From Brevundimonas sp. (GTDB lineage Bacteria > Pseudomonadota > Alphaproteobacteria > Caulobacterales > Caulobacteraceae): DNA of 64,000 nucleotides. Shown piece by piece: positions 25,822 through 33,688 of this stretch. The position numbers and the translations under genes are program-made. Under the pieces are notes generated by a model, which saw only the letters and a list, made by a program, of their open reading frames with translations, was not told the DNA's origin and did not search any database. The stretch is from contig QFQU01000010.1 of the NCBI GenBank assembly GCA_003248965.1, positions 124,001-188,000 on the forward strand, given 5' to 3'. Each line of letters begins with the position of its first letter. Position 1 is the first letter of the stretch.

Positions 25822-26622
25822 TTGACGGAGCGGCGAAAACGGTTGGGCCTGGGCGAGGCCTTGCGGATGACGGCGGTCGGACTTCGACGGAGCTGGAACG
25901 AGGCCTGGGGCGCGATTCTGCTGGGCGTCCTGGTTTGGGGCGCGCAGCCGTTCGCCGTGCACGGCGTTTCCGCCTGGATTTGGACCGGCGCCGCCATCGT
26001 CGCGACGCTGGTCCTGATCGGCGCCCTGGCGCGCGTGGCGACCAGCGCCGACGCCGCCCATGCGAGACGCCTGGGCCTGGGGCGGACGGGCCTGCAACTG
26101 ACCAAGGTCGAGGCCCGCCTGTTCGGAGCCGGCCTGCTGTGTTCGGTGTTCTTGGCCATGGTCCTGTCGGTCGCCGCCCTTCTGCTGCTGGCGCTTTTCG
26201 GCGGCGCAGGGCTGGACGCCGAGGCCATTCGACTGGGGGACTGGAGCCGGGTCGGCCCGGCCTGGAAACTCGGTCTTTTGGCCGTCATGACGGCCTTTTG
26301 CATCTTCGCCATCGTCGCCCTGACCGCACGGCTTTTGCTGTTCGCGCCGGCCACCGTGGCGCGCGGTCATATGATTTCGCTGAACAGCATGGCGCTGACG
26401 CGCGGGATCTTCTGGCCCTTTCTGGCCGGCTTGATCGTGACCGCCGCGCCCAAGGTCGGGCTGCTGATCCTGACGGGTGCAGGCCTTTTGCCCGGAGCGG
26501 CGGGGTGGATGGTCTGGGTCGTGGTGTTGATCGGTCTGCAGGGGCCGCTGACGATGGCCTACCTCGGCGCCGTCTATCGGCGTATCGAACCTGGAACGCT
26601 TCAAGGATTCCCGCATGGTTGA
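25822..26622 (+). CDS. Six-span membrane protein, first of three tandem paralogs
   Basis: A 266-residue integral membrane protein with about six spans. The TTG at 25822 is chosen: GGAG lies 8 bases before it and the protein then begins MTERRKRLGLGEALR, matching in layout its two neighbours. TTG 25807 and ATG 25867 are alternatives. It shares with the next two genes an ExR-containing amphipathic loop (about residues 88-100) and an Arg-x4-Ala-Pro segment near residue 175. It overlaps the second paralog by 8 bases. I do not recognise a named function. Confidence 0.75.
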   Translation: MTERRKRLGLGEALRMTAVGLRRSWNEAWGAILLGVLVWGAQPFAVHGVSAWIWTGAAIVATLVLIGALARVATSADAAHARRLGLGRTGLQLTKVEARLFGAGLLCSVFLAMVLSVAALLLLALFGGAGLDAEAIRLGDWSRVGPAWKLGLLAVMTAFCIFAIVALTARLLLFAPATVARGHMISLNSMALTRGIFWPFLAGLIVTAAPKVGLLILTGAGLLPGAAGWMVWVVVLIGLQGPLTMAYLGAVYRRIEPGTLQGFPHG

Positions 26623-27529
26623 GACCTTTTCGATCGCCGAGGCTTTGCGTGCACCCCTGCGCGTGATCCGGCGCCATCCGCTGGCGATCTTCGTCTGGGG
26701 ACTCCTGATCGTCGGATTCGTGATGGCGATGATGATGCTGGTCTTCGGCGCCTTGGCAGACATTCCGCTGTCGCCGGACGCCGAGCCTTCGCCCCAGTTC
26801 ATGGGACGGGTGGTGGCGATGCAGGGCGTCTCCATGCTGCTGAACGTCGGTCAGGTCGTATTGGGCGTGATGGTCTGGGCCGCCACCATGCGCGCCACTT
26901 TCCGCATCGGCCGGCCGGAGCGTTATTTCTTTCTGCGCGCCGGGATGGACGAGGTCCGCCTGGCGGTCGTGGGACTGGCCCTGTTCGCCGGCGCCTATGT
27001 CGCCGTCATGGCCTTCGTCATCGTCGCGGCCATCGTCTCCGCCCTGATCTGGCAGGCCAGCCCGACGGCGGCCCTGGCTGTCGGGGGCGTGTTGTTCGTG
27101 GTCATGATCGCGGGCGTCGCCCTGGCCATGGCGCGTGTGTCGATGATCGCGCCGGCGACTGTCCTGCTGCAACGGTTCGCCTTCCGTGAGGGCTGGGACT
27201 TGGGCAAGGGGCGCTTGATGCGGCTGTTCGGTCTGCTGGCCTGCACCTGGCTGATCTATATGCTGGTCTATTTCGTCCTGGCCTTCGTGGTGATCGCCGC
27301 CCTGTTCTTCGGCGGCGCCTTCGCGGTGCTGGCGGACGCTCAGGACGCCACGACCCTGGGCGAGTTGTTTCCTTCGCCAGCGGTTCTTTGGGGCGTGGCG
27401 GCCTTTGTCCTGCTTCCTGGTTCCTTCATCTACGGCGCCGTTATCACCTTGCTCAGCGCGCCCTTCGCGGCGGCCTGCCGGGAAGTGCTGGACGGCGCGC
27501 CACGCGACGCGGCCCCGGCGATCCTCTAG
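26615..27529 (+). CDS. Membrane protein, second of three tandem paralogs
   Basis: A 304-residue membrane protein, the longest of the three. Short N-terminal amphipathic helix (SIAEALRAPLRVIRRHPLAI), then about six spans. The shared Arg-x4-Ala-Pro-x-x-Val segment falls at residues 174-183, followed by FREGWDLGKGRLMRLFGLL, which has counterparts in the third gene. Start ATG 26615 overlaps the first gene by 8 bases. Function unknown; topology resembles the membrane domains of unassigned alphaproteobacterial proteins. Confidence 0.75.
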   Translation: MVETFSIAEALRAPLRVIRRHPLAIFVWGLLIVGFVMAMMMLVFGALADIPLSPDAEPSPQFMGRVVAMQGVSMLLNVGQVVLGVMVWAATMRATFRIGRPERYFFLRAGMDEVRLAVVGLALFAGAYVAVMAFVIVAAIVSALIWQASPTAALAVGGVLFVVMIAGVALAMARVSMIAPATVLLQRFAFREGWDLGKGRLMRLFGLLACTWLIYMLVYFVLAFVVIAALFFGGAFAVLADAQDATTLGELFPSPAVLWGVAAFVLLPGSFIYGAVITLLSAPFAAACREVLDGAPRDAAPAIL

Positions 27530-27559
27530 GATGAGCGCGAATCTGAACGGGAGCCCGTC

Positions 27560-28372
27560 ATGAGTTTTTCCGCTACCGAAGCGGCGTTCGAGGGGTTTCG
27601 CGTCACGCGTCAGAACCCGCTGTCGGTTCTCGTCTGGGCGGGACTTTGGCTGGTCGGCCTGATCGTCGCGGTGATGATCCTGGGGCCGATGACCATGCCC
27701 TATGCATCGGAGATCGAGGCCGCTCAGGGCGATGTCGCGGCTCTGTCGCCCAGCGCGGTAAGCGCCCTGTCCTTGGGCATGCTCGCGGTTCTGCCGGTCT
27801 TGCTGGCGCTTCAGGCCATTCTGGCCCCGGCCGTCTATCGTGCGGTCTATGCGCCTCAGGCGAAGCGGATCGGCTATCTTCAGCTCGGCAAGGTTGAACT
27901 GAGGACGCTGGCCGTCGTCGCTGTCCTGGGCGTTCTTTCGATCGTGCTGAATCTTGGCGGCGAGGCGGCTGTCACCTTGTCGAAACAGGTCGGCGGCGTC
28001 CCTGCGGCCTTCGTGGTCAATGCGGCGGTGTTCGTGTTCACGACCTGGATTTCGGTTCGACTGATGCTGGCCGCGCCGCTGGTTTTACGACGCAAGGGTT
28101 TGCCGTTCCGCGATAGCTGGCGAATGACGGCCAAGGTTTTTTGGCCCGTGCTAGGCGTCTTCTTTCTCAGCCTCGCAATGACCCTGCTGGTTCTGTTGCT
28201 TCTGGTCCTGGTCGGATGGCCGCTTTACGCCGCCCTGACGATGGGTGGGGGCATGGCGGCGATCCCAGGCGTGTTGCTGCTGCTCCTGATGGGGTTGGGC
28301 ATGGCGCTGGTCTCGGTGCTGATGTGGGCGCCGTTCGCCTCGATCGTGCAGCAGTTGGACACACACGCCTAG
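27560..28372 (+). CDS. Membrane protein, third of three tandem paralogs
   Basis: A 270-residue membrane protein with the same plan: amphipathic start (TEAAFEGFRVTRQNPLSVL), spans, an ExR loop (LGKVELRTL near residue 109), an Arg-x4-Ala-Pro segment at 167-173, and a Trp-containing loop (FRDSWRMTAKVFWP). It starts 31 bases after the second gene and ends 23 bases before the CPBP protease gene. Function unknown. Confidence 0.75.
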   Translation: MSFSATEAAFEGFRVTRQNPLSVLVWAGLWLVGLIVAVMILGPMTMPYASEIEAAQGDVAALSPSAVSALSLGMLAVLPVLLALQAILAPAVYRAVYAPQAKRIGYLQLGKVELRTLAVVAVLGVLSIVLNLGGEAAVTLSKQVGGVPAAFVVNAAVFVFTTWISVRLMLAAPLVLRRKGLPFRDSWRMTAKVFWPVLGVFFLSLAMTLLVLLLLVLVGWPLYAALTMGGGMAAIPGVLLLLLMGLGMALVSVLMWAPFASIVQQLDTHA

Positions 28373-28394
28373 GCGCGCCGCAAAGGACAGGACA

Positions 28395-29342
28395 TTGGCC
28401 GGAATCGAACTCTACGCGCCGCGGACGCCACGGCATCGGCGGACCTGGACCGCCGCCGCCCTGGTCCTTGCCGTGGTCTTCATCATTCTGGGCCAGACGT
28501 TCACCGCCGTGCCGGGACTGATGCTGGGCTTCCTGACCATGAACGGTCGGTCTGTCGGTTGGGCCGGCACGGCCTTCAGCCTGTTCGGCTTCGCGGCGAC
28601 CGCCTTGATCGTCGTCGGCTGGGTGACGCTGTTCGAGCGCCGCAATCTGCGGACCATCGGTTTCAATAGTCAGGCGCTCAAACGTTTTGCACGGGGCTAT
28701 GGCGTCGGCTTGGCGTTCCTGCTGGTCGTGGTGGGGGGTATCGCCGCGCTCGGCGGTTACAGGATCGAGTCGGGCGGAGCGTTTTCGACGCCTGCGCCCT
28801 TGGTCGCCTTGTGGCCGATCCTGGTTCTCCTGCTGGGGTTCGTCATCCAGGGTTCGACGGAAGAAATCCTGACGCGTGGGTGGCTGATGCAGGTCATCGC
28901 GTCACGACACGGCCTGGCCTGGGGAATTGGGCTTAGCTCGGCCCTGTTCGGCCTGCTGCACGCCGCGAACATCAAGCCGTCGCCGGAACTGGCGGTGGGC
29001 GTCGCCAATGTGGCGCTGTTCGGCGTCATGATCGGCCTCTACGCCGCGCGCGAGGGCTCGCTCTGGGGTGTTTGCGGCTGGCACGCCGCCTGGAACTGGC
29101 TGCTGGGCCTGGGTTTCGGCCTGGAGGTGTCTGGCCAGGTGGTCGAGACCAAGCCCCTGATCGTCGACTTGGCCACGCGAACCGAAGTCCCCTGGTGGAT
29201 CACCGGCGCCGCCTTCGGTCCCGAGGGCAGCGTGGTGACGACCGTCGTCCTGCTGGTCGCCTCGGCTGTTCTGGCCTTGCATTGGCGGAGCAAGGACTAC
29301 GGCGTGACGAAGCCCGCCGCTTTGGAAACGGCCCCAGCCTAA
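28395..29342 (+). CDS. CPBP-family intramembrane metalloprotease
   Basis: A 315-residue polytopic membrane protein of the CPBP (Abi/Rce1-like) family. The catalytic EE-x3-R motif is at residues 156-161 (STEEILTRGW), a His at 189 in FGLLHAAN, and a second His near 231 in GWHAAWNW. It has about eight spans. The TTG start at 28395 follows AAAGGACAGGA. It closes a run of four same-strand membrane genes with gaps of 31 bases or less, so it is likely cotranscribed with the three paralogs. It shares CTAA with the convergent uvrA stop. Confidence 0.88.
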   Translation: MAGIELYAPRTPRHRRTWTAAALVLAVVFIILGQTFTAVPGLMLGFLTMNGRSVGWAGTAFSLFGFAATALIVVGWVTLFERRNLRTIGFNSQALKRFARGYGVGLAFLLVVVGGIAALGGYRIESGGAFSTPAPLVALWPILVLLLGFVIQGSTEEILTRGWLMQVIASRHGLAWGIGLSSALFGLLHAANIKPSPELAVGVANVALFGVMIGLYAAREGSLWGVCGWHAAWNWLLGLGFGLEVSGQVVETKPLIVDLATRTEVPWWITGAAFGPEGSVVTTVVLLVASAVLALHWRSKDYGVTKPAALETAPA

Positions 29343-32284
29343 GCCGGGGCCTTCGCCTTTTTCCGAGGCGGGTTGGTCGCAACGCCTTCACCCAAGGCTG
29401 CGACGCGGGCCCTGCGGCGTTCCTCGTGCCGGTCCAGCACTTCTTTCAGGTATTTGCCGGTCCAACTTGCGGTGTTGGCGGCGACCTGTTCGGGCGTGCC
29501 GACCGCGACGATCTCGCCGCCGCCGTCGCCGCCTTCGGGGCCGAAGTCCAGCAGATAGTCGGCGACCTTGATGACGTCGAGATTGTGCTCGATCACCACG
29601 ATGGTGTTGCCCGCCTCGACCAGTTCCTGAAGCACCTCAAGCAGCTTCCTCGTATCCTCGAAATGCAGGCCGGTGGTCGGCTCGTCGAGGATGTAGAGCG
29701 TGCGGCCCGTGGCGCGTTTCGACAGCTCCTTGGACAGTTTGACCCGCTGGGCCTCGCCGCCCGACAGGGTGGTCGCCGGTTGGCCCACCTTGACGTAGCC
29801 CAGGCCCACCCGCTCCAGCGTCAGCATCTTGTCGCGGATCGGCGGCACGGCCTTGAAGAAGCTGGCGGCCTCTTCGACCGTCATGTCCAGCACGTCACTG
29901 ATGGACTTGCCCTTGAACACGATCTCCAGCGTCTCGCGGTTATAGCGTTTGCCCTTGCAGACGTCGCAGGTCACATAGACGTCAGGCAGGAAGTGCATCT
30001 CGATCTTGATGACGCCGTCGCCCTGACACGCCTCGCAGCGCCCGCCCTTGACGTTGAAGCTGAACCGGCCGGGGCCATAGCCGCGCGCCTTGGATTCCGG
30101 CAGGCCCGCATACCAGTCGCGGATGGGGCCGAAGGCGCCGGTGTAGGTGGCGGGGTTCGAACGCGGGGTGCGGCCGATGGGCGACTGGTCGATGTCGATG
30201 ACCTTGTCGAAATGCTCCAGCCCCTCGATCCGGTCGAAGGGGGCGGGGGCCTCGGACGCATTGTTCAGGCGGCGCGCGGCGGCCTTGTACAGGGTCTCGA
30301 TGGTGAAGGTCGACTTGCCGCCGCCCGACACGCCGGTGATGCAGGTGAAGACGCCGACCGGGATTTCGCCCGTCACGCTCTTCAGATTATTGCCGCTGGC
30401 GCCCGAAATCTTCAGCATCCGCTTGCGGTTGATCGGACGGCGGCCCTCGGACGGAATCTCGATCTCGCGCGCGCCGGTCAGATATTTGCCGGTCAGGGAG
30501 TTGGGATTGGCCATGACCTCGGCCGGGGTGCCCTCGGCGCAGACCGTGCCGCCGTGAACGCCCGCCGCCGGCCCCATGTCGATGACATAGTCGGCGGTCA
30601 GTATGGCCTCTTCGTCATGCTCGACCACCAGGACCGAGTTGCCCAGGTCGCGCAGCCCTTTCAGGCTTTCCAGCAGACGGGTGTTGTCGCGCTGGTGCAG
30701 GCCGATGGAGGGTTCGTCCAACACATACAGAACGCCGGTCAGGCCCGAGCCGATCTGCGACGCCAGACGGATGCGCTGGCTCTCGCCGCCCGACAGGGTG
30801 CCGGACGACCGCGACAGGTTCAGATAGTCCAGGCCGACATTGTTCAGGAAGCGCAACCGGTCGCAGATCTCCTTTAGAATGCGCCGGGCGATCTCCATCT
30901 GTTTCTCGGACAGGCTCTCATCCAGGGTCGAGAACCACAGATAGGCCTTGGAGATCGACAGGGTGGAGATGTCGGCGATGTCCTCGCCCCCGACCTTGAC
31001 CGCCAGGGCCTCGGGCTTCAGCCGCTTGCCGTGGCAGGCGTCGCACGGGGTTTCGGACTGATAGCGGGCCAGTTCCTCGCGCACCCAGGCGCTGTCGGTC
31101 TCGCGCCAGCGGCGTTCCAGGTTCGGCAGCACGCCCTCGAACGGCTTGGACACCTCGTATTTGCGGGCGTTGTCGTCATAGACGAATTTGATCTTCTCGG
31201 ACCCCGTCCCCTGCAGGATGACCTTGTGCGCCTGGGCCGGAAGCTCGCGCCACGGCTTGTCCATCGAGAAGCCGTAGTGGGTCGAAAGCGACTGCAGCGT
31301 CTGGGTGTAGAGCGGCGACGGCCCGCGCGCCCAGGGCGCGACCGCCCCGCCGTGCAGGGTCTTGTCCCGGTCCGGGATCACCAGATCGGCGTCGAAGGCC
31401 AGTTTGACCCCCAGACCATCGCACACAGGACAGGCGCCGAACGGATTGTTGAACGAGAACAGACGCGGCTCGATCTCGGCGATGGTGAAGCCGGACACCG
31501 GACAGGCGAAACGTTCGGAAAAGGCCAGGGTGCGGGGCGCGGTCTCGCCCTCATTGGTGGACGCCCATTCCGCCGTCGCCAGACCGTCGGCCAGGCCCAG
31601 CGCGGTCTGAAGACTGTCGGCGTAGCGGCCTTCCTGATCCGGCTTGGTGACGATCCGGTCCACCACGATGTCGATGTCGTGCTTGAACTTCTTGTCCAGC
31701 GTGGGGGCTTCGTCGATGGGATAAAATTGGCCGTCGATTTTCAGGCGCTGGAAGCCCTGACGCTGCCATTCGGCGATCTCTTTCCGGTATTCGCCCTTGC
31801 GGCCGCGCACGACGGGGGCCAGCAGCAGGATGCGCTCGCCGTCGGGCAGGGCGGTCAGCTTGTCGACCATCTGGCTGATGGTCTGGCTCTCGATGGGCAG
31901 GCCGGTCGCGGGTGAATAGGGCACGCCCACCCGCGCCCACAACAGGCGCATATAGTCGTGAATCTCCGTCACCGTGCCGACGGTCGAACGCGGGTTCTTG
32001 GACGTGGTCTTCTGTTCGATGGAGATGGCCGGGGACAGCCCCTCGATCAGGTCCACGTCCGGCTTGCCCATCAGCTCCAGGAACTGGCGCGCATAGGCCG
32101 ACAGGCTCTCGACATAGCGGCGCTGTCCCTCGGCGTAGATGGTGTCGAAGGCCAGGGACGACTTGCCCGACCCCGACAGGCCGGTCATCACCACCAGCTG
32201 TTCGCGCGGAATATCCAGGTCCACGCCCTTGAGATTATGCTCGCGAGCGCCGCGAACGCGGATGAAGTTGTGCTTTTCGGTCAT
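29339..32284 (-). CDS. uvrA: Excinuclease ABC subunit A
   Basis: UvrA finds bulky DNA lesions in nucleotide excision repair. The 981-residue protein has two ABC modules with Walker A GLSGSGKSSL and GVSGGGKSTF, signature LSGGESQR and LSGGEAQR, zinc fingers with CPVCDGLG and CEACQGDGVI, and CDACHGKRL. Length is standard with a short Lys/Arg tail. A GTTC-N7-GTTC LexA box lies 80 bases upstream of the start, so it belongs to the SOS regulon. Confidence 0.98.
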   Translation of the reverse strand: MTEKHNFIRVRGAREHNLKGVDLDIPREQLVVMTGLSGSGKSSLAFDTIYAEGQRRYVESLSAYARQFLELMGKPDVDLIEGLSPAISIEQKTTSKNPRSTVGTVTEIHDYMRLLWARVGVPYSPATGLPIESQTISQMVDKLTALPDGERILLLAPVVRGRKGEYRKEIAEWQRQGFQRLKIDGQFYPIDEAPTLDKKFKHDIDIVVDRIVTKPDQEGRYADSLQTALGLADGLATAEWASTNEGETAPRTLAFSERFACPVSGFTIAEIEPRLFSFNNPFGACPVCDGLGVKLAFDADLVIPDRDKTLHGGAVAPWARGPSPLYTQTLQSLSTHYGFSMDKPWRELPAQAHKVILQGTGSEKIKFVYDDNARKYEVSKPFEGVLPNLERRWRETDSAWVREELARYQSETPCDACHGKRLKPEALAVKVGGEDIADISTLSISKAYLWFSTLDESLSEKQMEIARRILKEICDRLRFLNNVGLDYLNLSRSSGTLSGGESQRIRLASQIGSGLTGVLYVLDEPSIGLHQRDNTRLLESLKGLRDLGNSVLVVEHDEEAILTADYVIDMGPAAGVHGGTVCAEGTPAEVMANPNSLTGKYLTGAREIEIPSEGRRPINRKRMLKISGASGNNLKSVTGEIPVGVFTCITGVSGGGKSTFTIETLYKAAARRLNNASEAPAPFDRIEGLEHFDKVIDIDQSPIGRTPRSNPATYTGAFGPIRDWYAGLPESKARGYGPGRFSFNVKGGRCEACQGDGVIKIEMHFLPDVYVTCDVCKGKRYNRETLEIVFKGKSISDVLDMTVEEAASFFKAVPPIRDKMLTLERVGLGYVKVGQPATTLSGGEAQRVKLSKELSKRATGRTLYILDEPTTGLHFEDTRKLLEVLQELVEAGNTIVVIEHNLDVIKVADYLLDFGPEGGDGGGEIVAVGTPEQVAANTASWTGKYLKEVLDRHEERRRARVAALGEGVATNPPRKKAKAPA

Positions 32285-32363
32285 GGAATCCGGGAACGCG
32301 GGGAGGGCCGGACGGCTCCGGCGCGACGACGCTATATGGGGATCAATTCGTGCGATTCAGCAA

Positions 32364-32378
32364 GAACAATGTGCGAAC
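32364..32378 (-). promoter_or_regulatory. LexA binding site (SOS box) upstream of uvrA
   Basis: On the plus strand GAAC occurs at 32364-32367 and 32375-32378, which on the minus strand reads GTTC-N7-GTTC, a perfect alphaproteobacterial SOS box. It is 80 bases upstream of uvrA and 77 bases before the divergent lipoprotein gene, so it could affect both. Confidence 0.85.
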
Positions 32379-32454
32379 ATTGTAGCCAAGGGCCGCGGTT
32401 GCGCAAAGCTATGCGGCTGGTACCCTGTCGGCGACTGGGGGAGGAGACAACTGG

Positions 32455-32937
32455 ATGAACCTTAGAGGCTTGTTGGCGCTGGCGGTCGTTTGGGCTTTGG
32501 CGGCGTGCACCTTCAATGCGAACCTTCCCAAGTCTGACCCGGCGCTGAACGCGGAGGCGCAGGCCTTGTATCGGGATTTGGCCACATCGAACGACTCTGC
32601 CGTGATCGGGCGTATGTCGGCCAAGAACCCGCCCGATACGGTCCGGGCTCAGCTTCCCATGCTGCGGAACCTGATTGGAAATGCGCCGGTTCCTGAACCC
32701 AAGGTCGTGGGCTTTCAGAGCGTGGCCAGCACTGAAGGACGCTTCTACGTCGTGCAGCAGGACTACGCCTATCCTGATCGCGTGGCGCATGTGCAGACCA
32801 ATTTCGTCAAGGAAGGCGACGGCTGGAAGGTCTTCGGCTTCAATGTCAACGTGACGATTACTGGCGCTGCGCCCGCCGCTCAGGCCCCGGCGGGCTCTTC
32901 GGCATCGGGCGCCCAACCCTCGAACACGCCGCAATAA
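32455..32937 (+). CDS. Predicted lipoprotein of unknown function
   Basis: A 160-residue exported protein with a lipoprotein signal (LAAC, Cys18), a helical region and an alpha/beta region with two strands (GRFYVVQQDYAYP, GWKVFGFNVNVT) recalling small NTF2-like folds, then a Pro/Ser/Ala tail. ATG 32455 follows GGGGGAGGAG. It is divergent from uvrA and its last 58 bases overlap the convergent haemoglobin gene. No family name is recognised. Confidence 0.75.
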   Translation: MNLRGLLALAVVWALAACTFNANLPKSDPALNAEAQALYRDLATSNDSAVIGRMSAKNPPDTVRAQLPMLRNLIGNAPVPEPKVVGFQSVASTEGRFYVVQQDYAYPDRVAHVQTNFVKEGDGWKVFGFNVNVTITGAAPAAQAPAGSSASGAQPSNTPQ

Positions 32938-33395
32938 CGTTCGCCCTTGCCCAGCAACACGCCGTTGGCGTTGGCGACGCCCAGTTCCAGGCTTTCGGCG
33001 ATGCGACGCGCGCGTTCCATGAAATGGTCGGCCGCCAGAGGCGGGCACAGATCGTGCGTCGTCGCCTCGAAGATTTCGAGCCAGCGGTCGAAATGGCGCG
33101 CGTCGATGGGCAGGGGCAGGTGTTTGGGCATGGGGCGCCCCTGATAGACACCGGTGGACAGAGCGACTGACGACCAGAACAGCTTCATCTGGGCCAGATG
33201 CGGACCCCAGTCCGTGATGCGGTCGGCGAAGATGGGACCGATCAGACCGTCTTCGCGCACTCGGGCGTAGAAGCCTTCGACCAGGGCGTCGATCATCGCC
33301 TCGTCGATGCCCGTTTCCCGCCGTATCTGTTCCACGGCGGCCTGACGCCGCGCCGTTGCGTCGGTCGATCGGGCAAGATGAAACCGGCTTTCCAT
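32880..33395 (-). CDS. Group III truncated haemoglobin
   Basis: A 171-residue product that includes the 2-on-2 globin fold of group III, with an N-terminal extension. Residues DALVEGFYARVRED, GPIFADRI, MKLFWSSVALSTGVYQG and the proximal His in DARHFDRWLE are in family order. ATG 33395 is chosen because GGAAGGAG precedes it; in-frame upstream starts exist but add no recognised sequence. Such globins bind oxygen or nitric oxide. The gene overlaps the convergent lipoprotein by 58 bases. Confidence 0.88.
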   Translation of the reverse strand: MESRFHLARSTDATARRQAAVEQIRRETGIDEAMIDALVEGFYARVREDGLIGPIFADRITDWGPHLAQMKLFWSSVALSTGVYQGRPMPKHLPLPIDARHFDRWLEIFEATTHDLCPPLAADHFMERARRIAESLELGVANANGVLLGKGERYCGVFEGWAPDAEEPAGA

Positions 33396-33553
33396 TCTCC
33401 TTCCGTAGTCTCGGAAACCGACAAACGCCATTGGACGGATCGCCCACGTCACGCGGCCGTGTTCGTCAATGTGTGGGTTCGGGGTTGCACGGATCAGGGT
33501 TAAGACCCATCATTCACTCTAGGACCACGCTTCAACTTGGAGGCTAGACGATC

Positions 33554-33688
33554 ATGATCAGCGCGCTGGGAACTGGTTTCGCCCTTTCCGCCATGCTGCT
33601 TGCGATCCTCCATGCCAATCAACCCAAGCCCAAGCGCGTCCGTATCCGCGTTCGTGACGCTGACCGGCGTCGCCGCCCGGACGCCTGA
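33554..33688 (+). CDS. Possible 44-residue leader/membrane peptide before the ABC-F gene
   Basis: A short open frame starting MISALGTGFALSAMLLAIL, a single hydrophobic helix, then a strongly basic tail rich in Arg and Lys. GGAGG lies about 10 bases before its ATG. Its last 77 bases overlap the start of the ABC-F gene in another frame, so its translation would pass through that gene's initiation region. It could be a leader peptide or a chance frame; nothing beyond ribosome site, hydrophobicity and placement supports it. Confidence 0.35.
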   Translation: MISALGTGFALSAMLLAILHANQPKPKRVRIRVRDADRRRRPDA

